From NCBI RefSeq assembly GCF_001646655.1, contig NZ_LPZN01000002.1, forward strand, positions 205,960 to 269,959: 64,000 nucleotides of DNA, in the 5' to 3' direction. A program made the translations under genes and the position numbers. The notes below the pieces were generated by a model. The model searched no databases, was not told where the DNA came from, and saw only the letters and a list, made by a program, of their open reading frames with translations. Of this stretch, positions 34,735-43,780 are shown one piece after another. The first letter of the stretch is position 1. Every line of letters begins with the position of its first letter. The stretch comes from Rhodococcus gordoniae (GTDB taxonomy: Bacteria; Actinomycetota; Actinomycetes; Mycobacteriales; Mycobacteriaceae).

Positions 34735-36057
34735 TCACCCGTTGCCGTTACCGCGGCCGCTGTTCCCGTTTCCATTGCCGTTGTTGCCGTTGTTGCCGTT
34801 GTTGTTCCCGTTGTTCCCCTGGGAATTGCCGTTCCCGTTGTTGTTTCCGGGTCCGCTGTTCCCGCGGGACTCCGGTCCGGACCTCGTGGGTACGGAATCG
34901 GTCGGTGGTGCGACGGGGACGGTCTCCGGGACGGGCACGATCGGAGTCTCGACTGCGGTGCTCGCCGGAACGACCCCGGAGTCGGTGGGCTGGGGGATCT
35001 CGGTCGTCGCCGGTATCCGTCGAGGAAGCGACGCGGAGGTGCCCGAAGTGGCGGTCTCCGGAGTTGCGGCAGGCGGGGAGGCGGAATCCCGTCCGAATCC
35101 CAGCGCGAGGCCGCCCACGGTGAGCGCTCCGACCAGCGTCAGTCCCGTCGCGAGGAGAACTCCACGAGGACGATCCGTGGATCTGTGTGCGGTGGTTGTC
35201 GGGCCGGCTACGGATCCTGCCGGCAGGCGGGACGTCGCGGCAGGGTATTCGCTGGAATTCCTCAGCGCCGAGAGCATCTCGCGTGCAGTGCGGAATCGGT
35301 CGGAAGGCTCACGTGCCATGGCCCGCTCGATCACCGCGACGAGTCCCGGATGGACATCCGGACGGAGCTCGGGCAGTGGCTGCGGTAGGTCGTGTGTGAT
35401 GGCCCGTGCCAGCGCGAGGATGTTGTCCTCGGCGAACGGCCTCCGCCCGCACAGGGATTCGTAACCGACGATCCCCACCGCGTACAGATCGTCCGTCACG
35501 GACGCGGCATGTCCGGTGATGCGGTCCGGGCTCAGGTAGGCGACGGTCCCCACGAGTTCACCGGTGCGGGTGAGGTCGTCGCCGACGCTCTTGGCGATGC
35601 CGAAGTCGGCGACCTTGATCTCGCCGTTCTCTGTGATGAGCACGTTCGCCGGCTTGATGTCCCGATGGAGGATCCCTGCGTCGTGTGCGGCGACGAGAGC
35701 CTCGAGAATGCTGACGAGCACGGTGCGTACCCGATCGCCGGGCAGGGGTCCGCGAGAGATGTCGTCGGCGAGGGTGCGGCCGGGGAGCCGTTCCATAACG
35801 ATGTAGGGACGTCCGTCGTGTTCGCCTGTGTCGTACACGGCGACGATGCGAGGGTGGTTCAGGGCCGCAGCCGCCCGGGCCTCGACCTCGAAACGTCGTC
35901 GTACGTCCGGTCTGCTGCCGAACTCCCGTCCGAGCAGTTTGACCGCGACGGGCCGGTGGAGGCGAGTGTCCCAACCGTCGTGGATCTCGCCGCTCCCGCC
36001 CACGCCGAGTAGGCCGCTCAGCTCGTAGCGGCCGTCGAGAACTTTGTGGGCGGTCAC
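34735..36057 (-). CDS. Transmembrane serine/threonine protein kinase with Asn/Gly-rich extracellular tail
   Basis: A 440-residue PknB-type kinase. The kinase domain occupies about residues 11-270: the glycine loop is LGVGGSGEI, the ATP lysine is Lys40 (VAVK), the catalytic loop is HRDIKPANVL with Asp133 and the metal motif is DFG (151-153). A single membrane segment (about 299-321, GVLLATGLTLVGALTVGGLAL) is followed by a Pro/Thr-rich stalk. The last 50 residues are almost only Asn and Gly. There is no PASTA or other known sensor domain. The GTG at 36057 is the start. Such kinases phosphorylate envelope or division proteins; the signal is unknown. Confidence 0.9.
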   Translation of the reverse strand: MTAHKVLDGRYELSGLLGVGGSGEIHDGWDTRLHRPVAVKLLGREFGSRPDVRRRFEVEARAAAALNHPRIVAVYDTGEHDGRPYIVMERLPGRTLADDISRGPLPGDRVRTVLVSILEALVAAHDAGILHRDIKPANVLITENGEIKVADFGIAKSVGDDLTRTGELVGTVAYLSPDRITGHAASVTDDLYAVGIVGYESLCGRRPFAEDNILALARAITHDLPQPLPELRPDVHPGLVAVIERAMAREPSDRFRTAREMLSALRNSSEYPAATSRLPAGSVAGPTTTAHRSTDRPRGVLLATGLTLVGALTVGGLALGFGRDSASPPAATPETATSGTSASLPRRIPATTEIPQPTDSGVVPASTAVETPIVPVPETVPVAPPTDSVPTRSGPESRGNSGPGNNNGNGNSQGNNGNNNGNNGNNGNGNGNSGRGNGNG

Positions 36058-36213
36058 AGGTGGACGGTAGCCGTTCGAACAGGAAGGTAAACAAAATGTG
36101 CTGGTGGGGCGAGGTGCATCCGCGCTTCATCCGGGATCTTCACCCGCTGCTCGTAACGTGTTTGTAATTCGTGCCGATCTCAAGCCGGGAGAACATGCTG
36201 TCGGAGGGCCTGA

Positions 36214-37080
36214 ATGAAGACGATTGTGCGAGCCGGGATCGTCGCCGGCATGGCAGCTGCATCGATGGTGTGGCCGGTATCCGCGATGAGTGACCCGGGC
36301 AGCGAGCAGGGCATTCGCTACGTCGCGCTCGGCGACTCGCGTGCCGCCGGACCCTACCTCGACGCAGCGGCGATGATCAGCGGATGCGCCCGCGCCGACG
36401 CGGGATATCCGAATCTCGTCGCGGGTTCGCTGCACCCGGTCGGCTTCGTCAACGTCGCCTGTACGGGTGCGCGCACCGAACACATCACATCCGTCCCGCA
36501 GCAGACGTCGACCGGATCGGTCGCCCCGCAGATCGATTCGCTCGCCCCGGACACGAATCTCGTCACATTGAGCATCGGTGGCAATGATGTCGGCTGGTCG
36601 GGGATCGTCTCGGCGTGCTACACCGAGCTTCCGGGCGGCGACGCGCACTGCCGCACCGACCCGGGCACCGTCTCGCGCATGGACGCCGCCCTGAGTGCGC
36701 TCGGACCGAAGGTCACCGCGACACTCACCGCCGTTCAGCAACGTGCACCGCGCGCACGGGTCCTGCTGGTCGGGCACGGCGGTGTCTTCGGCAACCGGGG
36801 TTGCTGGCCGAACATCCCCACCAGCGACGCCGATGCGTCGTTCGTGACGAACTTCTTCTCCCGGATGAACCGTGTGCTCGCCAAGTCCGCCGCCGAGGCC
36901 GGTGCCGAGTTCGTCGACGTCATGGCCGGGGCTGAAGGGCACGACGCGTGTGCGCCCTCCGAGCAGCGCTGGTACGAGGGGCGGCAGTCGCTGTCGCTGG
37001 CGAAGGCCCTCCACCCCACAGCGGCGGGGATGCGGCACATGGCGCAACGGGTTACGGACGTCTGGTATCAGCGGGGTTAG
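36214..37080 (+). CDS. Secreted SGNH-hydrolase (GDSL-like lipase/esterase)
   Basis: A 288-residue exported SGNH hydrolase. The N-terminal signal peptide (MKTIVRAGIVAGMAAASMVWPVSAM) has an AxA-like cleavage region. Block I is ALGDSRAAGP with nucleophile Ser42, block III is SIGGNDVGW (Gly/Asn oxyanion) and block V is ALHPTAAGM with the catalytic His. Cysteines in CTGAR, the ACYTELPGGDAHC loop and CWPN/DAC suggest disulfides, as in Streptomyces lipases. The start at 36214 has GGAGGG upstream. It would cleave ester lipids outside the cell. Confidence 0.9.
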   Translation: MKTIVRAGIVAGMAAASMVWPVSAMSDPGSEQGIRYVALGDSRAAGPYLDAAAMISGCARADAGYPNLVAGSLHPVGFVNVACTGARTEHITSVPQQTSTGSVAPQIDSLAPDTNLVTLSIGGNDVGWSGIVSACYTELPGGDAHCRTDPGTVSRMDAALSALGPKVTATLTAVQQRAPRARVLLVGHGGVFGNRGCWPNIPTSDADASFVTNFFSRMNRVLAKSAAEAGAEFVDVMAGAEGHDACAPSEQRWYEGRQSLSLAKALHPTAAGMRHMAQRVTDVWYQRG

Positions 37081-37137
37081 GAACCGACGACCAGCGGCGT
37101 TTCGTTCGCGACACTCGCCGGACACGACGGCGAAAAG

Positions 37138-37156
37138 GTGGAATGCTGCATTCCAC
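37138..37156. promoter_or_regulatory. 19-bp palindrome upstream of eutB
   Basis: GTGGAATGC, a central T and GCATTCCAC form a perfect 9-1-9 dyad, 45 bases before the eutB start. It is a candidate operator for the eut operon; no eut regulator gene is in the window. Confidence 0.5.
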
Positions 37157-37200
37157 TGCGTGCGCACATTCGTCGAACCGGTCCTGCGCGGGAGGCCTCG

Positions 37201-38613
37201 ATGACGATCTACCGGCAACAGCTCGGCGGAACCGGCTACGAGTTCGACGGCCTCGTCGACCTGCTCGGGAAGGCCTCACCGCGCCGCTCGGGCGATGAAC
37301 TCGCCGGGTGCGCCGCCACCTCGGACGCCGAACGTGCCGCGGCACAGCTGGCTCTGGCGGATCTCCCGCTGACCACCTTCCTCACCGAGGAGGTCGTCCC
37401 GTACGAGACCGACGAGGTGACCAGGCTGATCGTCGACACCCATGACGCGATGGCCTTCGCGCCGGTCTCGCACCTGACGGTCGGGGAGCTGCGCGACCAT
37501 CTCCTGGAGGTCGCGGCCCGAGCGGACTCGGCCGACGTGCTCGCGGCACTCGCGCCGGGACTCACCCCGGAGATGGTGGCGGCGACAAGCAAGATCATGC
37601 GGAACCAGGACCTGATCGCGGTCTCCCGCGCCGCGACGGTGACCAGCGGGTTCCGCACCACGATCGGGGTGCCCGACCGGCTCGCGACGCGTCTGCAACC
37701 GAACCATCCCGTCGACGATCCACAGGGAGTCGCCGCGTCCGTCCTCGACGGACTGCTGATGGGATGCGGCGACGCCGTGGTCGGGATCAATCCGGCGAGC
37801 GACTCGCCGCACGCCGTGTCCGACCTGCTGCACCTGCTCGACGAGATCCGGCAACGATTCGAGATCCCCACCCAGTCGTGCGTGCTCACCCACGTCACCA
37901 CCACCATCGATCTGATCGAGAAGGGTGCGCCCGTCGACCTGGTGTTCCAGTCGGTCGCCGGCACCGAGGGCGCCAACCGCAGCTTCGGGGTGGACCTCGC
38001 AGTGCTGCGGGAGGGCAACGAGGCCGGCAGGTCGCTGCGACGGGGAAGCGTCGGCAGCAACGTCATGTACTTCGAGACCGGGCAGGGTTCGGCGTTGTCG
38101 TCCGGTACGCATCTCGGTACCGGAGGCAGACCCGTCGACCAGCAGACCCTCGAAGCACGCGCGTATGCCGTTGCCCGCGAATTCGATCCGCTGCTCGTCA
38201 ACACGGTCGTCGGGTTCATCGGACCGGAATATCTGTACGACGGCAAGCAGATCATCCGCGCCGGTCTCGAAGACCAGTTCTGCGGCAAACTCCTCGGCCT
38301 GCCGATGGGTGTGGACGTCTGCTACACCAATCACGCCGAGGCCGACCAGGACGACATGGACACCCTGCTCACCCTGTTGGCCGTTGCCGGAACAGCATTC
38401 GTCATCACCGTGCCCGGAGCCGACGACGTCATGCTCGGCTACCAGTCGCTGTCGTTCCACGACGCGCTGTACGTGCGGGAGGCGGCGAACCTACGGCCGG
38501 CACCGGAATTCGAGGAATGGCTACGCAGACAAGGCATGGCGGACGACGTCGGTCGCATCCTGCCGGTGGACGTCGGCGCGTCTCCCCTCCGAGCGCTCGG
38601 AGGTGCCCTGTGA
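37201..38613 (+). CDS. eutB: Ethanolamine ammonia-lyase large subunit
   Basis: A 470-residue catalytic subunit of the adenosylcobalamin-dependent lyase that converts ethanolamine to acetaldehyde and ammonia. Recognised segments are MGCGDAVVGINPASDS, FQSVAGTEGANRSFGVDL (binding-site glutamate), MYFETGQGSALSSGTH and LPMGVDVCYTNHAEADQDD. The start at 37201 follows GGGAGG; an upstream in-frame ATG is less likely because it overlaps the palindrome. It overlaps eutC by four bases. No microcompartment genes are present, so this is the simple cytosolic eut type. Confidence 0.95.
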   Translation: MTIYRQQLGGTGYEFDGLVDLLGKASPRRSGDELAGCAATSDAERAAAQLALADLPLTTFLTEEVVPYETDEVTRLIVDTHDAMAFAPVSHLTVGELRDHLLEVAARADSADVLAALAPGLTPEMVAATSKIMRNQDLIAVSRAATVTSGFRTTIGVPDRLATRLQPNHPVDDPQGVAASVLDGLLMGCGDAVVGINPASDSPHAVSDLLHLLDEIRQRFEIPTQSCVLTHVTTTIDLIEKGAPVDLVFQSVAGTEGANRSFGVDLAVLREGNEAGRSLRRGSVGSNVMYFETGQGSALSSGTHLGTGGRPVDQQTLEARAYAVAREFDPLLVNTVVGFIGPEYLYDGKQIIRAGLEDQFCGKLLGLPMGVDVCYTNHAEADQDDMDTLLTLLAVAGTAFVITVPGADDVMLGYQSLSFHDALYVREAANLRPAPEFEEWLRRQGMADDVGRILPVDVGASPLRALGGAL

Positions 38614-39383
38614 GCGATCTGTGGGACGAGCTGCGTCGGCACACCCAAGCACGGATCGGGCTGGGGCGCACCGGGAACAGTATCCCGACACGCCGTCATC
38701 TGGAGTTCGTGACGGCGCATGCCGAAGCACGCGACGCCGTGCACGTCCCGCTCGATGTGCCGGGCTTGGTTCAGCGGATCCGTGGTCTCGGCCTCGGTGA
38801 GCCGCTGATCGTGGAAAGCGCAGCAGGAGATCGCAGTACGTATCTGCGGCGCCCCGACTTCGGCCGACGGCTCGCCGAGGGAACCACACTGCCGCGAACA
38901 GAGGCCGATCTCGGTATCGCGCTGTGCGACGGGTTGTCGTCCACGGCTCTCGACGCCCACGGACCCGACCTGCTGGCGGCGGTCATCGCCGCCCTGCCGG
39001 GTCTGACGGTGGCGCGGCCGGTGATCGCGACACAGGCCCGCGTTGCGCTGGGTGACCATATCGGTGAGCAGCTCGGTGTCGCGACGATGCTCGTGATCAT
39101 CGGCGAACGCCCCGGCCTCTCGGTGGCCGACAGCGTCGGTGTGTACTCGACGCACCATCCGAGGCCGGGGCGTAGTGACGCCGAACGCAACTGCGTGTCG
39201 AACATCCACCCGCCCGGTGGGATGACCTACGAGCACGCGGCGCGCGTCGTCGCGGCCCTCGTGAACGGGGCGCGGCAGTTGGGGGCGTCGGGCGTCGCGT
39301 TGAAGGACACCTCGCGGGACCCCGCACTCACCGACCCCGACACCGACAGCGGAGCGGGAATCGGTCATGGGAGCGCGCAATAA
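38610..39383 (+). CDS. eutC: Ethanolamine ammonia-lyase small subunit
   Basis: A 257-residue beta subunit that helps bind the cobalamin cofactor. Conserved pieces are ARIGLGRTGNSIPTRRHLEF, IALCDGLSSTALDAHG, IGERPGLSVADSVGVY and RNCVSNIHPPGGMTYE. The GTG at 38610 overlaps the eutB stop (GTGA). The C-terminal 15 residues are variable. No ethanolamine permease or aldehyde dehydrogenase gene is adjacent; acetaldehyde must be handled elsewhere. Confidence 0.95.
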   Translation: MSDLWDELRRHTQARIGLGRTGNSIPTRRHLEFVTAHAEARDAVHVPLDVPGLVQRIRGLGLGEPLIVESAAGDRSTYLRRPDFGRRLAEGTTLPRTEADLGIALCDGLSSTALDAHGPDLLAAVIAALPGLTVARPVIATQARVALGDHIGEQLGVATMLVIIGERPGLSVADSVGVYSTHHPRPGRSDAERNCVSNIHPPGGMTYEHAARVVAALVNGARQLGASGVALKDTSRDPALTDPDTDSGAGIGHGSAQ

Positions 39384-39434
39384 CGCGCACCTATGACCAC
39401 TTCGCGTTCCGCCGCCCTCGGTCGAGGCCGGTGG

Positions 39435-40097
39435 TTACCGGAGGAAGTGCGCGTAGTCCCCGCGCCGCTCCGCCTTCAGCGTCGTGTTGAGAACCAGCCG
39501 GGTCTGGAGGCGGATGTAGTCGTCGAGGGTGTAGATGGACCCGAAATGCCAGTGCTTGAGCGCCCACCCGTGGGCGAGGAGCAGGATGTCGAACACCATC
39601 AGGTCGACGTCGATGGGCTCCATGATTCCGGCGGAGATGCCGTCGTCGAGGGCGGAGCGCAGCGGCGCCGACGTCTCGACCTCCAGCTCCTTGATCCGGG
39701 CACGACCGGCAGTGTCGAGCGTGCGACTCTCCCGGTAGGTGAGGACGGTGGCGTCGAGGTTCTCGTCGACGATCTCGATGTAGCGGCGGATGCCGGCGGC
39801 GAGCCGTTCGACCGGGTCGTCGCCGGCGGCCTCCATCGCAGGTTCGATCTGGTCGCGGAAGGTGTCGAGGATCGAGACGATGGTGGCGAGAAGGATCTCC
39901 TCCTTGCCGCCGAAGTACTTGTAGATCAGTCCGACGCTGACGCCGGCCTCGTCGGCCAGCGCCTGCATGGACATCTGGTGGAAACCGGTGCGCTGCATGA
40001 CCTGCACGGCGGCGTCGAGGACCTGCTTGCGGCGGGAACTGGTGCGAACTGCCCGCACGGCCTCTTCCACGGGAAGTGCATCGTGGTCGGTGGTCAT
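39435..40097 (-). CDS. TetR-family regulator of the cyclohexanecarboxylate cluster
   Basis: A 220-residue TetR-type repressor. The N-terminal helix-turn-helix is MSMQALADEAGVSVGLIYKYFGGKEE (about residues 42-67), with a C-terminal ligand domain of helices. It lies 78 bases downstream of the aliB gene in the same direction, and a large 36-bp dyad precedes it. By neighbourhood it should respond to an alicyclic acyl-CoA. This differs from Rhodopseudomonas, where BadR is of the MarR family. Confidence 0.82.
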   Translation of the reverse strand: MTTDHDALPVEEAVRAVRTSSRRKQVLDAAVQVMQRTGFHQMSMQALADEAGVSVGLIYKYFGGKEEILLATIVSILDTFRDQIEPAMEAAGDDPVERLAAGIRRYIEIVDENLDATVLTYRESRTLDTAGRARIKELEVETSAPLRSALDDGISAGIMEPIDVDLMVFDILLLAHGWALKHWHFGSIYTLDDYIRLQTRLVLNTTLKAERRGDYAHFLR

Positions 40098-40122
40098 AGG
40101 GGCTCCTCGTCACTTTTCGGTC

Positions 40123-40158
40123 CGATTCACAGTACCGAGTGCTCAGTGGTGTGAATCG
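40123..40158. promoter_or_regulatory. 36-bp dyad upstream of the TetR gene
   Basis: CGATTCACA (40123-40131) and TGTGAATCG (40150-40158) are perfect inverted arms, and the inner GAG-TG-CTC (40137-40144) shares the same centre (40140.5). The site lies 26 bases before the TetR start, a typical autoregulatory operator position. Confidence 0.65.
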
Positions 40159-40175
40159 TGCAGCTGGGACGGTCG

Positions 40176-41324
40176 TCAGATCCCGAGATCCTTCGCGACG
40201 ATCGTCTTCATGATCTCGGTGGTTCCGCCGTAGATCGTCTGGATGCGGGCGTCGACGAAAGCGCGTGCGACGCCGTATTCGCGCATGTAGCCGTAGCCAC
40301 CGTGCAGTTGCAGGCACCGGTCGGCGACACGCACCTGGAGTTCGGTGGCCCACCACTTCAGGCGGGCGGCGCGGGCGGCGGTGAGCTGCCCGGCGACGTG
40401 TTCGGCGATGCAGTCGTCGAGGTAGGTGCGGGCGATGTCGAGCTCGGTGGCCAGCTCGGCGAGCACGAACTGGGTGTTCTGGAAGCTCGACACCGGCTTC
40501 CCGAAGGCCTTCCGTTCGCGGACGTAGTCGAGGGTCTGCGCGAGGACGCCCTCGGCTGCGGCGACCGCACCGATCGACAGCGACAACCGTTCTTGCGGGA
40601 GGTTGTGTACCAGCTGGTAGAAACCGCGGCCTTCGTCGCCGAGCCGGTTCGCGACCGGCACCCGCATGTCGGTGAACGTCAGCTCGCTGGTGTCCTGGGC
40701 GTGCAGACCGATCTTCTCGAGATTGCGCCCGCGAGAGAAGCCGGGGGTGTCGGCCTCGACGACCAGCAGCGTCAGGCCCTTGTGCGGGTCGTCGGAGGTG
40801 CGGGTCGCGACGACGAACAGGTCGCCGTTCTGACCGTTGGAGATGAAGGTCTTGGCTCCGTTGACGACGTAGTGGTCGCCGTCGCGCACCGCGGAGGTGC
40901 GGATGCCGGTGAGGTCGCTGCCGGTGCCGGGTTCGGTCATGGCGATACCCAGCACGGTCTCGCCGCTGACGACGCCGGGCAGCCACCGTGCCTTCTGTTC
41001 GTCGGTGGTCATCTCGGTCAGGTATGGCAGCACCACGTCGTTCTGCAGAGAGAACGCGATGCCTGCTGCGGCGTTGCCGGCGCGGTTGACCTCGTCGATG
41101 AGGATGGCGTTGTACCGGAAGTCGTCGACGCCTGGGCCGCCGTACTGCTCCTCGACGGAGAAGGCGAGCAGCCCGAGCTTCCCGGCTTCGGTGAACAACG
41201 ACCGGTCGAGGCAGCTCGCGTGCTCCCAGTCCTCGTGCACGGGAGTGATCTTGTCGCGGACGAAATCACGGGCGACCTCGCGGAACTGCTGGTGCTCGGT
41301 CTCGTATTCGAGGCGTGCGTTCAT
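40176..41324 (-). CDS. aliB: Acyl-CoA dehydrogenase, probable cyclohexanecarboxyl-CoA dehydrogenase
   Basis: A 382-residue acyl-CoA dehydrogenase. The FAD segment is GIAMTEPGTGSDLTG and the FISNG motif is present. The C-terminal motif reads YGGTTEIM, so the usual Glu of YEGT is missing. The catalytic base is instead Glu245 in LPQERLS, as in long-chain and isovaleryl types. It is the fourth gene of a run after badI, badH and aliA and overlaps aliA by four bases. In the ali/bad route it would introduce the ring double bond to give cyclohex-1-enecarboxyl-CoA. Assignment rests on motifs plus neighbours. Confidence 0.83.
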   Translation of the reverse strand: MNARLEYETEHQQFREVARDFVRDKITPVHEDWEHASCLDRSLFTEAGKLGLLAFSVEEQYGGPGVDDFRYNAILIDEVNRAGNAAAGIAFSLQNDVVLPYLTEMTTDEQKARWLPGVVSGETVLGIAMTEPGTGSDLTGIRTSAVRDGDHYVVNGAKTFISNGQNGDLFVVATRTSDDPHKGLTLLVVEADTPGFSRGRNLEKIGLHAQDTSELTFTDMRVPVANRLGDEGRGFYQLVHNLPQERLSLSIGAVAAAEGVLAQTLDYVRERKAFGKPVSSFQNTQFVLAELATELDIARTYLDDCIAEHVAGQLTAARAARLKWWATELQVRVADRCLQLHGGYGYMREYGVARAFVDARIQTIYGGTTEIMKTIVAKDLGI

Positions 41325-42991
41325 CGGGTGATCCTCGAGTCGGTGGGGGCGGTGAACAACCCTGCGGCGAACTCGTCGACTGCCGTTCGGGTTGCCTTGT
41401 AGTGCAGTTTCTTTCCGGTGGCCGAGACCGGCAGCGACTCGACAAACCGATAGGCCCGCGGCCGCTTGAAGGTCGACAGCATCGGGTGCTCGCGACAGTG
41501 CGCGTCGAGGACGTCGGCCGTGACGTCCGGGCTGCCGGCCACGATGTACGCGACGACGATGCGTCCCCACCGGTCGTCGGGCACGCCGACGACGAGGCAG
41601 TCGGACACACCCGGATGCGAGTTGAGCGCTTCCTCGACCTGCACCGGATGAACGTTCTCACCACCGCAGACGAGCATGTCGTCCTTGCGTCCGACGATGG
41701 TGACGAACTCTCCGGCGTCCCACGTGGCGAGGTCGCCGATGTGCAGCCATCCGTTGTTGAACTTGGCCTTCTCCTGGTCGGGGGAGTCGAAGTAGGCGTT
41801 CGAACCCTTGGGGGAGCGGACGATCACTTCTCCGACCTCTTCGCCGTCCTTGGCGACGACGTCGTCGTGGTGGGCGAGTCGGTCCTCGTAGATGTGGACC
41901 ACGCGCACGTCGTCGTCGGTGCAGGCCCGGCCCGCGGTGCCGGCATGCTCGGGCAGATCGGTGGGGCGCAGGAAGGTGTTCCAGAACCCTTCGGTGCTGC
42001 CGTAGCCGTTGAAGATCCGCGGGTTGAGGACCTGCTGGTATCGCAGTGCTGCTTCGCGTTCGAGCGGCGCACCCATCGTGACGATGCCGCGCAGCGACGA
42101 CAGGTCGCGCGGACGAGCTTCCTGCGCGGCGGCGAGCATCGCGAGGTTGGTGGGTGCTCCGATGAGGAAGGTGAGGCCGTGCTCGGCGACGAGGTCGAGG
42201 ACACGGTCGGCGTCGAAGGTGCGCAGCGGCACCACTTCTCCGCCGATGTAGAAGACCGGGTTGGGTCCTCCGGAGTACAGGCCGCCGCGGTGGAACCACG
42301 GCGTCATGTTGAGCGTCTTGTCCTCGGGGCTCAACGGGAAGTGCATGATGACGTCGTGCGCGCTGAAGATCTCGATCATGCTGTTGAGCGGCACACCCTT
42401 CGGCATGCCGGTGGTGCCCGAGGTGTAGAGGCGGGTGGTCTCGTCCCACACCGTCCGGTGCAGCGGCGGGAGCGCGACCCGATCGGCCGCCAGGTGCCGG
42501 TACCGCACGACGGTGGCGCCGGGAACGGAGACAGGGTCGCCGTCGCCCACCGCGACGATCACCTTCGGTGTGTGTGCCGAGCGTTCCAGCGCCTCCGTCA
42601 CCATCGGGGTGAGCTCGGTGTCGTAGACGAAGACCGTGGGTGCGGACTTGTCGAGGATGAACGAGGTTTCGCCGGAGGCAAGCCGGAAGTTGATCGGCGA
42701 ACCCACCGCGCCCACCGCCTGGGTGGCGAGATACAGCTCGGCGAACTCGACACTGTTGAACAGCTGATAGGCGACGACATCCCCGGCCTGCACACCTGCA
42801 TCGGCCAGACCTGTGGCGACTCGGTCGACACGCTCGCCGAGTTCGGTGTAGGTCAACCGGGTTCCGGTGTCGGGATCGGTAATGGCAACGCGGTTCCCGT
42901 ACCGTCCCAGGTTGCGCCGGAAGCCGTTGAGATACGTGAAGTCGTTCTCGAAGTACTCCCGGTAGGCCCGGGCGTTGTACGACGCGCTCAT
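41321..42991 (-). CDS. aliA: AMP-forming acyl-CoA ligase, probable cyclohexanecarboxylate-CoA ligase
   Basis: A 556-residue ANL-superfamily ligase. The ATP loop is YTSGTTGMPKG (189-199), A5 is NGYGSTEGFW, A7 is GWLHIGDLA, A8 is GRKDDMLVCGGENVHP and the catalytic lysine lies in PVSATGKKLHYK near the C-terminus. The ATG at 42991 is preceded by GGGGAGA; the longer open frame upstream overlaps badH and is not used. It activates the carboxylic acid for the pathway. The substrate name is inferred from the aliB, badH and badI neighbours. Confidence 0.83.
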   Translation of the reverse strand: MSASYNARAYREYFENDFTYLNGFRRNLGRYGNRVAITDPDTGTRLTYTELGERVDRVATGLADAGVQAGDVVAYQLFNSVEFAELYLATQAVGAVGSPINFRLASGETSFILDKSAPTVFVYDTELTPMVTEALERSAHTPKVIVAVGDGDPVSVPGATVVRYRHLAADRVALPPLHRTVWDETTRLYTSGTTGMPKGVPLNSMIEIFSAHDVIMHFPLSPEDKTLNMTPWFHRGGLYSGGPNPVFYIGGEVVPLRTFDADRVLDLVAEHGLTFLIGAPTNLAMLAAAQEARPRDLSSLRGIVTMGAPLEREAALRYQQVLNPRIFNGYGSTEGFWNTFLRPTDLPEHAGTAGRACTDDDVRVVHIYEDRLAHHDDVVAKDGEEVGEVIVRSPKGSNAYFDSPDQEKAKFNNGWLHIGDLATWDAGEFVTIVGRKDDMLVCGGENVHPVQVEEALNSHPGVSDCLVVGVPDDRWGRIVVAYIVAGSPDVTADVLDAHCREHPMLSTFKRPRAYRFVESLPVSATGKKLHYKATRTAVDEFAAGLFTAPTDSRITR

Positions 42992-43017
42992 GATTCGATC
43001 TCCCCTGACGATGTCGG

Positions 43018-43749
43018 TCAGCCGGCCATGGTGAGGCCGCCGCTGACGCTGATCACCTGGCCCGTGATGAACGATGCGGACTCGGATGCGAAGAACAGGA
43101 CGGGTGCGGCGACCTCCTCGGGTCGCGCGAGCCGCCGAAACGGAATGGCCTTGATGAGAGCAGCTTTGAGCTTCTCCTCCTGGGCCTGGAACAGCGGGGT
43201 GTCGGTGGGTCCGGGGCACACGCAGTTGACGTTGATGTTGTGCCGGGCCATCTCGCGGGCGAGCGACTTGGTGAGGGCGATGACGCCGCCCTTCGCTCCC
43301 GCGTAGATGGATTCGCCGGAGCTGCCGACCCGGCCCGCATCGCTGGCGAGGTTGATCACGCGACCACCGTTTCCGGCGTCGATGATGCCGGGCAGGAAGG
43401 TGCTGCAGATGTTCACCGGGCCGAGATAGTTGATCGCGACGACCTTCTGAGCGAACTCCGGGGTGGCGTTGAGGAACTGATCGGTGCGGTCCCAGCCGGC
43501 GGCGTTGACGATCACGTTGGGCACGCCTACCTCGGCATGGGTGCGGTCGCGGAGTTCGTCGACTTGCGCGCGGTCGGAGATGTCGACCGGCAGTGCCGTG
43601 ATCAGCTGGGGGTATTCCTTGGCGGTGGCCTCGGCGGCAGCGAGATCGAGATCGGCGGCGATGACGCGATCACCCTGCGCGGCGAAGCCGAGAGCGATGG
43701 CCTTGCCGATTCCGGAACCGGCGCCGGTGACCAGTGCGATGTTACTCAT
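43018..43749 (-). CDS. badH: 2-hydroxycyclohexanecarboxyl-CoA dehydrogenase (SDR)
   Basis: A 243-residue SDR. TGAGSGIG lies at 8-15, NAAGWDRTD at 82-90, and the active site is Ser136, Tyr149, Lys153 (INLASDAGRVGSSGESIY, then AGAKGG). The NAAGWD and NLASDAGRVGSSGE segments match BadH of Rhodopseudomonas, which oxidises 2-hydroxycyclohexanecarboxyl-CoA to the 2-keto form. CPGPTDTPLF follows. It sits between badI and aliA in the same direction. Confidence 0.88.
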   Translation of the reverse strand: MSNIALVTGAGSGIGKAIALGFAAQGDRVIAADLDLAAAEATAKEYPQLITALPVDISDRAQVDELRDRTHAEVGVPNVIVNAAGWDRTDQFLNATPEFAQKVVAINYLGPVNICSTFLPGIIDAGNGGRVINLASDAGRVGSSGESIYAGAKGGVIALTKSLAREMARHNINVNCVCPGPTDTPLFQAQEEKLKAALIKAIPFRRLARPEEVAAPVLFFASESASFITGQVISVSGGLTMAG

Positions 43750-43780
43750 GGGAAGTCCTTACGGGTCTGGGTAACTCGGC

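Noticed and set aside
37081..37200. Cobalamin riboswitch before eutB
   Set aside because: The eut enzyme uses cobalamin, but the region is too short and lacks the conserved B12-box sequence; only the 19-bp palindrome is seen.
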